Assembly: GCA_949987705.1 (NCBI GenBank)
Contig: OX465281.1
Span: 137,936,876 to 138,000,875 of the forward strand
Direction: 5' to 3'
From: Thereva unica
Lineage: Eukaryota > Arthropoda > Insecta > Diptera > Therevidae
DNA length: 64,000 nucleotides
The stretch's first letter is position 1; every line of letters begins with the position of its first letter. Both the position numbers and the translations under genes were made by a program. The notes under the pieces were generated by a model, which saw only the letters and a program-made list of their open reading frames with translations, ran no database searches and had not been told where the DNA came from. Positions 10,355 through 19,527 of this stretch are shown one piece after another.

Positions 10355-10951
10355 ATGATCAAGTTTAATCACCCATTTACAATGATGGTTGCGGGGCCTT
10401 CGGGATGCGGCAAAACAACCTTTATAAAAAATCTTCTTAATACTAATCAGGTATTTATAGAACCGCAAATTAGAAAAATTATATGGTGTAATGCAGAACA
10501 CGGTGCACTACCTACGGATATCAAACTGCAAAACATCGAATATTTAAATGCTATACCAGAGGAGTTTGTAAATCATGAAAACGAGCCAACATTGATTGTT
10601 ATAGATGACATGATGTTAAATGCATATAGTAAACAAGTTTGTGAACTCTTTACTAAGGGGTCTCATCATCGTAATTTCTCAGTAATTCTTGTGACACAAA
10701 ACGTATTCCATCAAGGAAAATTCAGTCGTGATATATCGCTCAATTGTAAATATCTTGTTGTATTTAAAAACCCCCGGGATAAAAGTCAATTTACACATCT
10801 GGCCCGACAAATTTACCCAGAAAATAGTTTAGAACTTGTGAGAATATATAAAGAGATAACTCAAATGCCTTACGGGTATTTGCTAATTGATTTAACTCAG
10901 GACATTAACGACGTCTTAAGATTTCGAACTGATATCTACTTATATAAATAA
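10355..10951 (+). CDS. ATP: FtsK/HerA-like genome-packaging ATPase (198 aa)
   Basis: P-loop ATPase of the type that packages DNA into icosahedral capsids. Walker A is GPSGCGKTT (residues 14-22) and Walker B is IVIDD (81-85). A downstream VTQN (sensor-like, about residue 115) also fits the family. I chose ATG 10355 because upstream candidates overlap the TATA box or lack an ATG. The last residues are not original: the Helitron starts at 10935, so residues about 194-198 and the stop are supplied by Helitron sequence. The catalytic core is complete. Length is near the family norm. Confidence 0.9.
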   Translation: MIKFNHPFTMMVAGPSGCGKTTFIKNLLNTNQVFIEPQIRKIIWCNAEHGALPTDIKLQNIEYLNAIPEEFVNHENEPTLIVIDDMMLNAYSKQVCELFTKGSHHRNFSVILVTQNVFHQGKFSRDISLNCKYLVVFKNPRDKSQFTHLARQIYPENSLELVRIYKEITQMPYGYLLIDLTQDINDVLRFRTDIYLYK

Positions 10952-11061
10952 AGCAGAGCCCGCTGTCATTCCGTCTGTTTGTCCGGGATAAACGCAAAAA
11001 GTCCTGCACTGATTATATTAATTTTCTCCAAACATATCAAAAATAACCTAACTTAGATTAT

Positions 11062-11620
11062 AGGCTATTTAAATTTTTAATATTTAGTCCCTAAAAGAAA
11101 TTATTAATAACTTTTACTTCGTTGGCGAGGGGGTTGGTGGAGGAATATTTTTGTTTACATATGAAAAGTCGGTTGTGAGATTAGGTTTCATATTTTACCC
11201 AAGTCTCTATAGTAACCAAAAAGTTGCTCATTATTTTAACCAATAACCAAAAATTGCTCAAATTTCTCTAAAGAAGAACAAGAATATGTTATTATTCATG
11301 AAAACTTAAATAATAATAGAATAGTGAAAAAGGCATAAATTAAGGCTATTTAAATTTCTAATATTAAGTCTCCAAAAGAAACTATTAATATCTTTTACTG
11401 CGTTGGCGAGGGGGTTGGTGGAGGAATATTTTTGTTTACTTATAAAAATCGGTTGTGAGATTAGGTTTCATATTTTACCCAAGTCTCTATAGTAACCAAA
11501 AAATTGTTCATTATTTTAACCAATAACCAAAAATTGCTCAATTTTCTCTAAATAAGAACAAGAATATGTTATTATTCATGAAAACTTTTAACAAATAAAT
11601 AAAAATAGAATAGTGAAAAA
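11062..11620 (+). repeat. 281-bp tandem duplication inside the Helitron
   Basis: Two copies of a block containing CGTTGGCGAGGGGGTTGGTG and CAAGTCTCTATAGTAACC recur with a period of about 281 bp. The copies differ at scattered bases, so the duplication is not recent. No gene is seen in 10952-12136. Confidence 0.85.
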
Positions 11621-11924
11621 GGCATACATTAAAATAAATTATTATTCACTTTAGAATTTGGAAGATGCGACAAATTCGAAGTAGAAGTTTGATCGCTAAT
11701 TTTACCTCAAATAGTGGGCCATCTTTCGATCGGTAGATTATTAAAAAGCTTCAATAACATTTCCAATGGGATTTTCTCTAGACTATGTGAAATGAAGAAG
11801 AAGATAAAGCGGAAAAACGAAAACTTAAATGTTTAAAATAATAGTGAAGATTTACAAAAATTGATAGTTTTGTTGTTTTAAAGAAAAAAAAAGTGAAAAG
11901 ATTTAAATTGATCAAAAGGAAGTT

Positions 11925-12181
11925 TTGATGGTTAGGAGTGAAAAGTGGAAAAAAGATAAGTGAAGTGGATTTAAAAAAACTTACGAAAAGGGCGAAAACG
12001 CAAGTTTTGTTCCTTTTTTGCATAATTTTCAGTACGTAATTAGTACATACACGGTTAAAAGTGAAAAGTGGAAAAAAGGAGCAGAAACAAGTGAAGCGGA
12101 TTTATAAAAACCTATGAAAAGGGCGAAATCGAAGTTTTGTTTTTTTTTTTGCATAATTTTCAGTACATAATTAGTACACAT
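11925..12181 (+). repeat. 131-bp tandem duplication inside the Helitron
   Basis: Two copies of a unit containing GTGAAAAGTGGAAAAAAG, AAAAGGGCGAAA and GCATAATTTTCAGTAC recur about 131 bp apart. It immediately precedes the helicase remnant. Confidence 0.8.
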
Positions 12182-12249
12182 ATACATATATATTTTCTTT
12201 TCGGTGCATATTCATATTTCTTAGCATTAGTTTCTGTTTTTCCCCTCCC

Positions 12250-12904
12250 TATCTATGAAATTGTAGAACACATTAATTCAAAAGAAGATTCGTGGTTCTG
12301 CGTAAGGGCCATTCTGGCTCCTAAAAATGAAGAAGTCGCCCTGCTTAACAAAATAATTTTAGACAAAATTCCTGGTGCTCTAACTACATATAGCTCAATA
12401 GACTCGGTCTGTGTACTGGACGATGCAGTACATTATCCTGTGGAGTTTTTAAATAGTATAACAGTCCCTGGTCTTCCTGCACATGAAATACATCTTAAAG
12501 TGAATGTACCCGTTCTTTTACTCCGTAATTTAAATCCACCAAAATTGTGAAATGGTACTGGATTGAGAATTGTCGCATTACACAAGAATTTAATTGAAGC
12601 TGCAATTTTAAGGGGTTGTGGGAAAGGCGAAAATGTGCTTATACCTAGGATATATATAATTCCGAGTAATTATCCCTTTAAATTCAAACGCTTACAATTC
12701 CCTGTTACCTTATGTTTCGCAATGACGATTAATAAGTCTCAGGGCCAAACATTTGGAAAAGCGGGAATTGATTTAAGTAAAAATTGCTTTACTCATGGAC
12801 AACTATACGTTGCATGCTCTCGAGTCAGCAACTCAACAAACTTAATAATTTATGCCCCAAACAATAAAACGCAAAACATTGTCTATAGAGAGGCATTAAA
12901 ATAA
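12250..12904 (+). pseudogene. Helitron Rep/helicase, C-terminal remnant
   Basis: The translation matches the C-terminal PIF1-type helicase of Helitrons: RAILAPKNEEVALLN, then HLKVNVPVLLLRNLNPPKL, then FAMTINKSQGQTF (motif V) and THGQLYVACSRVS (motif VI). An in-frame TGA near 12548 splits the frame at the position of the usual Cys after PPKL. The Rep (HUH) nuclease and the Walker A/B half of the helicase are missing. Only about 215 residues of a protein normally over 1,000 remain. Sequence upstream of 12250 in the same frame is not helicase. Confidence 0.88.
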
Positions 12905-13236
12905 AAGTGTTGTTATAAGAGCAATTTTGAAACATTATTAAAAAATAATTTCGGTTAAGTCCGTTCCACGCCGGCTAATTTCAGTTTGATATGCTTGCCT
13001 ATTGTACGTCTTTCGATAGGAGTCGCTTAACATCAAATTTTAAAAAAGTATTTTAATAGGTACCTAATCAAAATAAATTTTTGAAGATTTGTTCTTTTAC
13101 CTCTTTATACTTTTTTCCTAGCGTGGACTGTGCACACATAGTCTTTTTTTATTTAAAGGCGTTGCAACGCACGCGGGTTTTTTGCTAGTATTTAATAAAC
13201 ACTTTGTAACCTGTTTTTGCCCGCAAAACTCTTTAA

Positions 13237-13590
13237 ATGGTAAGAATGGCGTCACGAATGAAACGATTAAGGGAGAACAAGCATATGCTATATGTGCTTA
13301 AAAAGGCTAAACCAAATCTAAGAAAGTCCATCATACAAAATGCTGACCCTGAGGTTATAAAAACTCTTTGTGAAATTACGCTCAACACCTTAAAAGGTAA
13401 TCATATGCCGCATGGAAATATCTACAACTCACTGTGTAAGTATAAAAAGGACATGCGTAAATTGATTTGCGCAAAGAGATCTGTTGCTAAACAGCGTAAA
13501 ATACTAGTGCAACGAGGAGGTTTTTTACCGGTTTTATTAGGAAGTGTACTATCAGGAGTTATTGGCTCATTAATTGAAAAATATGCATAG
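13237..13590 (+). CDS. Small basic Polinton protein ending in a hydrophobic tail (117 aa)
   Basis: Lys/Arg-rich over residues 1-95, then RGGFLP and a hydrophobic glycine-rich tail (LLGSVLSGVIGSLI). This layout resembles small basic virion or core proteins next to the capsid genes in Polintons and adintoviruses, where a pX-like protein has been proposed; the assignment is by layout only. First gene after the Helitron; it opens the plus-strand virion block. An alternative in-frame ATG lies 9 nt downstream. It overlaps the next gene's ATG by 8 nt. Confidence 0.65.
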   Translation: MVRMASRMKRLRENKHMLYVLKKAKPNLRKSIIQNADPEVIKTLCEITLNTLKGNHMPHGNIYNSLCKYKKDMRKLICAKRSVAKQRKILVQRGGFLPVLLGSVLSGVIGSLIEKYA

Positions 13591-14389
13591 AAATAATGGA
13601 CTTAACAAGATGCTACTTCTGTCGCCAGAAGTTTACAACAGGCTTAAAGATGAAATTGAAATGAACGCAAATCAGTCCATTTTTGATAGAGCAATGAATA
13701 AAATACTGCAGAATAAAGACATGAATGATTCCGAAAAATGGTATAGCTATCGGAACCAACTAATTTCATTTTTAAATCACAATCGGAAATCCAAACGAAC
13801 GTTGGATAAAGAAACAAATTTATACTTGCCACGTGAACATAATGTCAAACAAAAAAGTTTAAGAGATAGTACCACACAAACGAAAATTATTTTTAAAGAT
13901 GATGTGTTAACACAGACTTCACCACCACCAGCAAAGGATTTCCTAGCTGAAGAAGAAGAAGTCTTTGAAGAAGCACATAACACAACCCCACCAAGAAGAT
14001 CTTTATCACCAGCCGCTAAAAGACGATTATCAGCTAGCGGAATAGCAAAAACTCTAAGACCACCACCAAAATTACTAAGAACAACAGCTCCACCTAATGC
14101 ACGTGAAAAGGATTATAAAATAATCACTGCTGAGGATGGTGTAACTCAGTATACTGTACCTGCGGCTATGAGTCCCGATGAAGCTAGCGAACATATAGAT
14201 GAATTAGAACAAAGTGAAAAACAAAAAGCAGCCCAGAAACAGTCTATATTAATACCCTCTCAGCTAGAATCTGGTCAATATATGCTTTCATTTCCTTTAC
14301 GCAAGCTCGGTACTAGACAGAGTGAGCGTTTGAAGACTAAAAAGGATAGACCTGCAAGTACTTCTGACATTCCTTGGGAAAGACTGTAA
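13583..14389 (+). CDS. Polinton protein, possible structural or scaffold role (268 aa)
   Basis: No recognised enzyme motif. The N-terminus has a helix-rich MLLLSPEVYNRLKDE segment. The middle (about 115-175) is low-complexity, with acidic (AEEEEVFEE) and Pro/Ser/Arg stretches (PPRRSLSPAAKRR). The end is basic and serine/threonine-rich. I chose ATG 13583, overlapping the upstream stop, because the frame upstream has no ATG. Its place between the small basic protein and the penton-like protein suggests a virion or assembly protein. The frame is intact. Confidence 0.65.
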   Translation: MHRNNGLNKMLLLSPEVYNRLKDEIEMNANQSIFDRAMNKILQNKDMNDSEKWYSYRNQLISFLNHNRKSKRTLDKETNLYLPREHNVKQKSLRDSTTQTKIIFKDDVLTQTSPPPAKDFLAEEEEVFEEAHNTTPPRRSLSPAAKRRLSASGIAKTLRPPPKLLRTTAPPNAREKDYKIITAEDGVTQYTVPAAMSPDEASEHIDELEQSEKQKAAQKQSILIPSQLESGQYMLSFPLRKLGTRQSERLKTKKDRPASTSDIPWERL

Positions 14390-14392
14390 ACA

Positions 14393-15961
14393 ATGCCGGT
14401 GGAAATAAAAGAAAATGATTTTTATGTATGCCTTTTGAGTAATAACTCTATGCAATTTTACCCAGAAAATACGCTATCGGCTTTTACAAATGCGCTTGCG
14501 AAACCATGCAAGTTTCATGGAAACTGGCGTGTTGGAATAACTGAAATTGCATTACCAAATTTTGAAATAACAAAACGTGCAATCTCCAACAACGGGGGAA
14601 ATGTGCGTAAACGAGTGAGGCGTGAATATGACCAGTTAAAGGAAACTAGAAAGCAACATCAAAAGGATTTTAAAATACTTAGCATCAAAATAAATGAAAA
14701 TGTAAAACTTGAATGGACACCAGAAAATCTTGAACAAGTTAGTTACAGACCTGGACAAATAAACCTTTCAGCATTTTTATTAACATTTTATAATGCGGTT
14801 ACACCTTCATGGTATACCATGTACTTGAATGATGTTAAATCGAAAATGTGGAAGCGCTTAGAAGATGACCACTTTAATGAAGTTATCCCTGAAATAAAGT
14901 ATAAGCAGGAGCCAGACGAATACATATTGCACATATATCAAGGAAAAAAGACTTCAGAAAACGTTGTGTTGAAATATAAGAACTATGAATCAATTGAAGA
15001 TTTTGTTGATGATGTATTTGGTCAAGTTCCTAGGAAGAATAGAAAACATCCTGTTTTGAAGAATACAATAGACAATTATACACATCCAACGGCTAGCATA
15101 AAAACAGCTGAAAATAAAGAGAAAAAAGGTAGTGAAAAGAAGCATGATGTATTCGAACTCCGTTTAGAGGAGTTGGGTGTTACGATAAAAATAAAAAAAC
15201 CACTACCCTCACACTTGAATGTTAAAGATCTCATGACATTGCTTTTAGCCAATTTACACTTTGACGATAAACAATTTAGCGAAGAAGAAAAACATAAGCG
15301 AATTATTGAAATTAAAAATACAATTTTTGAAGTATTGAATAGACTAAAGAAAGATTCACTCAAAGCAAAGGCACCCGAGCAACGGAAAATAACTAAAAAC
15401 AGTGAAATTTTGCGGGTCCCATATGAAAAACAAAGCTCGGGCGAATTTTTATCTACACCAGTACCTATTAATACAAACATAGATAATCTGTCAAACTTCA
15501 TCACAGATGTATTTCTCCAAACACCTGAAAACAAACGTAATCCTGATGCCTTGTTGACAGAAATAAAAGAGTCATTTGACACTGCGGGCTTACGCCAAGA
15601 GCACATGTCAATAATGGAAAAAATTAATTCTCTTGATACAACAATTAAAGAATTGATGTTGCGATTACCAAGAAGTACACCGGAAACTGTAAAAGATTGC
15701 CCTGAGAAAAATATAATACATATATACACTGATATTATACAACCTAGAGCTATAGGCGACAAGCTAGTAAGATATCTACGAATAATACCGATTCAAGGGT
15801 GTGGTACTATATTAAGATTTGAGCATGTAGAATACTGTCCTATTGAAAAAACTTTTATTGAAAGTATTTCTATAAAAATAACTGATCATCAAGGGGAGTT
15901 AGTAGACTTTAAAACAAATTATATTCCTACATATGTAATGCTTCATTTTAAGAGACAATAA
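14393..15961 (+). CDS. Penton-like minor virion protein candidate (522 aa)
   Basis: The N-terminus (residues about 8-60) has the pattern FYVCLLSNNSM...ENTLSAFTNAL...GNWRVGITEI, which I associate with a conserved large Polinton protein beside the capsid gene. The middle (about 230-420) is charged and helix-rich with an internally repeated arrangement (LEELGVTIKIKKPL and later PVPINTNIDNLSNFI). The C-terminus returns to beta-rich sequence. It starts 3 nt after the upstream stop, so the genes are tightly packed. Penton assignment rests on position and pattern; a fibre-like or other virion role is possible. Frame intact. Confidence 0.7.
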   Translation: MPVEIKENDFYVCLLSNNSMQFYPENTLSAFTNALAKPCKFHGNWRVGITEIALPNFEITKRAISNNGGNVRKRVRREYDQLKETRKQHQKDFKILSIKINENVKLEWTPENLEQVSYRPGQINLSAFLLTFYNAVTPSWYTMYLNDVKSKMWKRLEDDHFNEVIPEIKYKQEPDEYILHIYQGKKTSENVVLKYKNYESIEDFVDDVFGQVPRKNRKHPVLKNTIDNYTHPTASIKTAENKEKKGSEKKHDVFELRLEELGVTIKIKKPLPSHLNVKDLMTLLLANLHFDDKQFSEEEKHKRIIEIKNTIFEVLNRLKKDSLKAKAPEQRKITKNSEILRVPYEKQSSGEFLSTPVPINTNIDNLSNFITDVFLQTPENKRNPDALLTEIKESFDTAGLRQEHMSIMEKINSLDTTIKELMLRLPRSTPETVKDCPEKNIIHIYTDIIQPRAIGDKLVRYLRIIPIQGCGTILRFEHVEYCPIEKTFIESISIKITDHQGELVDFKTNYIPTYVMLHFKRQ

Positions 15962-15964
15962 AAA

Positions 15965-16018
15965 CTATAAATATTTGCACAACAGGCTGTTCTTGCATAG
16001 TATAAATAGAATTACGAG
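15965..16018 (+). promoter_or_regulatory. Putative promoter with two TATA-like boxes
   Basis: CTATAAATAT (15965-15974) and TATAAATA (16001-16008) lie between the stop of the penton-like gene and the ATG at 16019. The first is better spaced for transcription of the next gene; the second is too close to the ATG. Confidence 0.45.
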
Positions 16019-16537
16019 ATGGATTCCTATTATACACGTTATTATTTAATACAAAGCGGCGGCGGTCTGTCAGATATTGGAGAACTATATCGTGGTCCAC
16101 TTATTTATCAACGTGGAAGAGGAATCGGTAGCTTCTTCAGTGCATTATTTCGACACTTAAAACCTCTAGCTACATCAGGATTAAAAACATTAGCACAACA
16201 GGCTGTAAAAACAGGACAAGCTATAATACAAGATAAAAACATCAACAACAAATCAGTTAAAGATATTTTAAAGGAACAAGGTCGAGTTGCTGTTCAAGAT
16301 TTAGCTCAGAAAGGTATAAATAAACTGTTTGACGGTATGAGCGGTGCAGGTATAAAAAGACCCAACCCGTTTACAACTTTACATTTAAAACCAGCTGTTA
16401 AACGCAAGAGACGTGGAAAAACACCTAAGCGCACGGGAAATTGCAAAACTAAAAATCAAAGAAAAGGAATAAAAGCAAGAGTTTTAAAAACACAACGAAA
16501 GGTACGTAAACGTATACTGGACATATTTGATAAATAA
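16019..16537 (+). CDS. Minor virion protein, protein VI/pX-like candidate (172 aa)
   Basis: The N-terminus has a glycine-rich stretch (SGGGLSD) then RGRGIGSFFSALFRHLKPL (about residues 32-50), an amphipathic hydrophobic segment. The C-terminal third is strongly basic (KRKRRGKTPKRTG), suiting DNA binding. This combination recalls membrane-active or core proteins encoded just upstream of the capsid gene in Polintons and adenoviruses; similarity is by layout, not proven. The stop overlaps the capsid ATG in TAATG (16535-16539). Frame intact. Confidence 0.65.
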   Translation: MDSYYTRYYLIQSGGGLSDIGELYRGPLIYQRGRGIGSFFSALFRHLKPLATSGLKTLAQQAVKTGQAIIQDKNINNKSVKDILKEQGRVAVQDLAQKGINKLFDGMSGAGIKRPNPFTTLHLKPAVKRKRRGKTPKRTGNCKTKNQRKGIKARVLKTQRKVRKRILDIFDK

Positions 16538-17857
16538 TGTCGTACAAAGAATGCATGAAATCAGAGCTGGATCTTTTTCCACACCACCAGTTCAAAGCAA
16601 TATTTTGAAAACAGAAGAAGTAGCATATAAGCCAATAGCCTCACTCGACAACTCCTCCGTTCTAGAGTTTGTAACTTTGGGTCATGGAGACACATACCGT
16701 GATTTATCTAGCATCTATCTTCGTTTAAAATTGCAATTAATTAAAATAAAAGATGGAAAAGAAGAACTTTATCCGAATGATGGCGATGCTCCAGGTCTAA
16801 TAAACAACATTTTACACTCCATATTTCGTCAGTGCACCGTATATTTGAATGGAAAACCAATTGCTCAAACTGACCATAATTACAATTATCGCGCTTATAT
16901 TGAAAATTTGTTAAATTATGGTAGAGATGCCGCATCTACCCATTTGGAGTCGGTCGGCTGGTATCTTGACAAAGATGACACGGAAATTGCAGATATCGAT
17001 AAACCCGTCGCTGAATTACATCAAGGCTATTTAGATCGTCAGAAACTTTTTAATAAAAGTAATGTAGCTGAATTGATGGGGAAAATCCATACTGATTTGC
17101 TTAATCAAGATAAGTTGCTATTAAACGGTGTCGATTTACGTGTAGTTTTATCACTTGAAAAACCAGAATTTTATATTTTATCCAAGGACGGGACCGACTC
17201 ACCACAATTAAAAATCTTGGATGCAACCATGTACATGAATCACGTGACAGTTAATCCGAATATTTTGTTAGCACATGAGACAGTTCTACAGCGTTCAAAT
17301 GCCATATACCCATACAAGCGAGTTGAAGTTAAAAGTTACACTATTCCAGCAAACACATTCACACTTTCACTGGATAATATCGTCATCGGACAGTTACCGA
17401 ACCTAATAATTTTTGGAATGGTGGACAATGATGCGTACACTGGCAGAAGAACAAAGAACCCCTTCAACTTTAAACATAACAACATTACCAGATTCAATTT
17501 ATCCGTGAATGGTGTACAGATACCACACCAACCTCTCGAATTTGACTACTCAAAGGAAAATCCAATTAGTACACGCGGATACAATACGTTATTCAGAGGA
17601 ACAGGTATTCATTATTTCGATAAAGGTCATCAAATATCCAAGACATTATTTGACAAGGGGTGTTTTCTTCTCGCTTTTGATTTAACAACAGACAATTCAT
17701 ATAATGCGACTTGCGGCAATTTACTAAATCAAGGGACGGTACGAGTTGAAGGAAAATTTAAAGACGCTTTAAAAATAGTGTGACATGCATTGTATATGCT
17801 GAGTACGATGGAAGCATTGAAATTGACAAGGATCGAAATGTTTACACCAACTTTTAA
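16537..17857 (+). pseudogene. MCP: Double-jelly-roll major capsid protein, two frameshifts
   Basis: Capsid protein that would build the icosahedral shell. The family-typical N-terminus starts at ATG 16537 (CMKSELDLF) but runs out of frame at a T-run, 16574-16578, where one T appears lost. The main body is open to a stop at 17781 and holds capsid patterns such as LPNLIIFGMVDNDAYTG and KNPFNFKH. Just before that stop, GTGTG near 17774-17778 looks like a 2-bp insertion. The remaining C-terminus (with EIDKDRNV) continues in another frame to 17857. As it stands, both ends are lost and the body has no ATG start, so this copy is unlikely to make a normal capsid. Sequencing error in homopolymers is an alternative. 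Confidence 0.85.
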
Positions 17858-17860
17858 ATC

Positions 17861-17868
17861 TATATAAG
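17861..17868 (+). promoter_or_regulatory. TATA box of the 111-aa gene / protease unit
   Basis: TATATAAG begins 4 bp after the capsid remnant's terminal stop and 53 bp before the preferred ATG at 17921, so it probably starts a transcript for the 111-aa gene and the coupled protease. Confidence 0.6.
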
Positions 17869-17920
17869 ACGGATACTTTCAACAAACTGTTAGTTGACAA
17901 ATTGCTTTACTATAGTAACA

Positions 17921-18256
17921 ATGAGCTGTTTAATTAATGCGGAATACTTTTGCGGAGGTGAATTTACCTTCTTTAAAAAAGTCTCTTTAGCTGGATTCAC
18001 TGTACAAAATAAAACGTTTACAAAGGAAATAATTTTTAAATATCCAACATCTAGTTTGGAATGCAATGAACAACAATCAAGTAAATTTGGTAATCTTGAA
18101 CTAAAACGTATGGATGAAGACCTTATAAAAACTCTAGCGAAATTTAAGACAATCTTTGTTCGTGGTACATCAACTAAGGAGTTTATAAATAACTATGTTA
18201 CATCTCTCACCAAGGTCATTGACTTAGAAGCAGCATTTACCAGTGAACAAGAATGA
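17921..18256 (+). CDS. Short RNase H-like Polinton protein, diverged paralogue (111 aa)
   Basis: The pattern INAEYF...FFKK..L, a mid-protein IIFKYP, and a C-terminal IFVRGTSTKEFINNY parallels the minus-strand protein at 19528-19866 (IDAQF...FAKE.VVL, YFFKSPYP, IYVKGPEKRKFIQKY). The two therefore look like paralogues of one small RNase H-like fold. The acidic residue after the first strand (IDA in the other copy) is Asn here, so any metal-dependent catalysis may be lost. I use ATG 17921 since the frame upstream has no ATG. The stop overlaps the protease ATG (ATGA). Confidence 0.6.
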   Translation: MSCLINAEYFCGGEFTFFKKVSLAGFTVQNKTFTKEIIFKYPTSSLECNEQQSSKFGNLELKRMDEDLIKTLAKFKTIFVRGTSTKEFINNYVTSLTKVIDLEAAFTSEQE

Positions 18257-18765
18257 ACACGATCGAACTTGCCACTGCATTGACAAATAATCGTGTAACA
18301 AACAAAATTTTTAGAGGAGTCTTCCCATGCGACCATCTACCACAAAAAATAAAAAAACCAGCATGCGTCATAGCTAATACAGATCCATCACATAAAGGCG
18401 GAACTCATTGGGTTGCATTTTATTTCCCAAAACAAGGTCCTGCAGAGTACTTTGACTCATTTGGAAGATATCCCACCAATAAGTTTTTTCAAAGATTTCT
18501 TTTAAATAATTCAAAGACTTTTTTAAATAATAAAAAACGTTTGCAAGGACAATTTTCATTAACCTGTGGACATTATTGCTGTGTATTTTTATATTCTCGA
18601 TGTAGAGGAAAGAGACTAAAGAATTTTTTAACACAATTCTCCTCGAGCGATTTCAGTTTAAATGATAATAAAATAATTAATTTATATATGAAAAACTTTA
18701 CACAAAGTGGTGGGGATTTTTGTAACCAATCATGCAAAGCTGAAATCAGTACTATAAAAACCTGA
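18253..18765 (+). CDS. PRO: Adenovirus-type cysteine protease (170 aa)
   Basis: Ulp1/adenain-like maturation protease expected to process virion proteins. The catalytic set is in order: H52 (GTHWVAFYF), D68 (YFDSFG), Q100 (QGQFSLTCGHYC) and C105. Length is close to the family (about 170-210 aa). Translation starts on an ATGA overlap with the upstream stop, implying coupled expression. The C-terminus adds a cysteine-rich tail (CNQSCKAE). Frame intact. Confidence 0.93.
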   Translation: MNTIELATALTNNRVTNKIFRGVFPCDHLPQKIKKPACVIANTDPSHKGGTHWVAFYFPKQGPAEYFDSFGRYPTNKFFQRFLLNNSKTFLNNKKRLQGQFSLTCGHYCCVFLYSRCRGKRLKNFLTQFSSSDFSLNDNKIINLYMKNFTQSGGDFCNQSCKAEISTIKT

Positions 18766-18811
18766 ACCCACAAAGTATGAATATTCAGTGTGCAAGTTTA
18801 TTTGGAGTAAC

Positions 18812-19480
18812 ATGGAGCCATCACGTAGGAGACAAAGGATCGGAAAGGCTAAGCTGCCTAAATGTGAATCCGTTCCAGGAGCAGCCGCAACAACAACATC
18901 TAACAACAAGAAGAAGAAGCTGTCCAGATGTGTAGCAGAAGTACCCGGTGAAAATCTTTTGTTAAATTACACGTACCATCTAGACGATTGCCATAACAGA
19001 AAAGTTATACTTGGGTTTGATACATCATCATTCGAGGCCAAAATAGTGTTTCATCAACATGGCCGTTTTCCTGTTTCAACAACATACCCTGGATGGACAA
19101 CCGTTTTTTCTTATCTGTGTAACTTGCAAGGTCAAATCGAACTATTACCACCAAACCAGGAGGCGTTAAAGCAGGAACATAAAATCCCCATTGGCGGTGG
19201 CAGCATCACTCTAAGACAAACGGAACTTTGTAAATTATTTGAAATGCTGAAATTTTTAAATATCGTTATGTACCACAACAACAATGCTTCTGATAGCGTG
19301 AAGGAGTTTTATAAAAAGTATGTTGAAAAATGTAAGGAAAAAAATATATTAACATTACCATGTGAAGATTTCTTTATACCATCTCGTACCTCATACATTC
19401 ATTTGAATTATTCACGGTTGTTTTATGAGATACCTTTGTATTGTACTGTTAATCTTGTTTTTGATACGATAAATTTCTAA
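18812..19480 (+). CDS. Polinton protein of unknown function (222 aa)
   Basis: Starts MEPSRRRQR with a short basic, alanine/threonine/lysine-rich leader (to about residue 45), then a compact mixed alpha/beta region with GFDTSSFEAKIVF, PGWTTVFSYLCN and a Gly-rich IPIGGGSITLRQ turn. The last 60 residues are Lys- and aromatic-rich. No catalytic motif is recognised. It is the last gene of the plus-strand virion block and converges on the minus-strand RNase H-like gene. ATG 18812 is the first in frame. The compact beta-rich core could be a virion or DNA-binding protein; this is only a guess. Confidence 0.6.
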   Translation: MEPSRRRQRIGKAKLPKCESVPGAAATTTSNNKKKKLSRCVAEVPGENLLLNYTYHLDDCHNRKVILGFDTSSFEAKIVFHQHGRFPVSTTYPGWTTVFSYLCNLQGQIELLPPNQEALKQEHKIPIGGGSITLRQTELCKLFEMLKFLNIVMYHNNNASDSVKEFYKKYVEKCKEKNILTLPCEDFFIPSRTSYIHLNYSRLFYEIPLYCTVNLVFDTINF

Positions 19481-19527
19481 TAAATAAATAAATAAAACTA
19501 AAAATATTTTTTTTATTTTAAAACCTT
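19480..19527. terminator. Shared convergent polyadenylation zone
   Basis: Forty-seven bases between two convergent stop codons hold overlapping AATAAATAAATAAA on the plus strand and TTTTATT on the other, giving poly(A) signals for both genes. Confidence 0.7.

Larger units (their letters stand above)
10935..13188 (+). mobile_element. Helitron inserted in the Polinton ATPase 3' end (2.25 kb)
   Basis: 5' terminus TCTACTTATATAAATAAAG. 3' terminus has a perfect palindrome GCGTTGCAACGC (13159-13170), then a short spacer and CTAG. It is inserted between A (10934) and T (13189), the Helitron A|T target, with no duplication. The subterminal CTGTTTGTCCGGGATAAACG (10976-10995) is typical of insect Helitrons. 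Only the C-terminal part of the Rep/helicase is left, so the copy is internally deleted and non-autonomous. It contains two tandem duplications. Confidence 0.88.

Noticed and set aside
15076..15762. 228-aa minus-strand frame
   Set aside because: Fully antisense to the penton-like gene; no family pattern.
16527..16560. Capsid start at the in-frame TTG or ATG 16551
   Set aside because: The conserved N-terminal pattern is in another frame starting at ATG 16537; the frame seen is a frameshift product.
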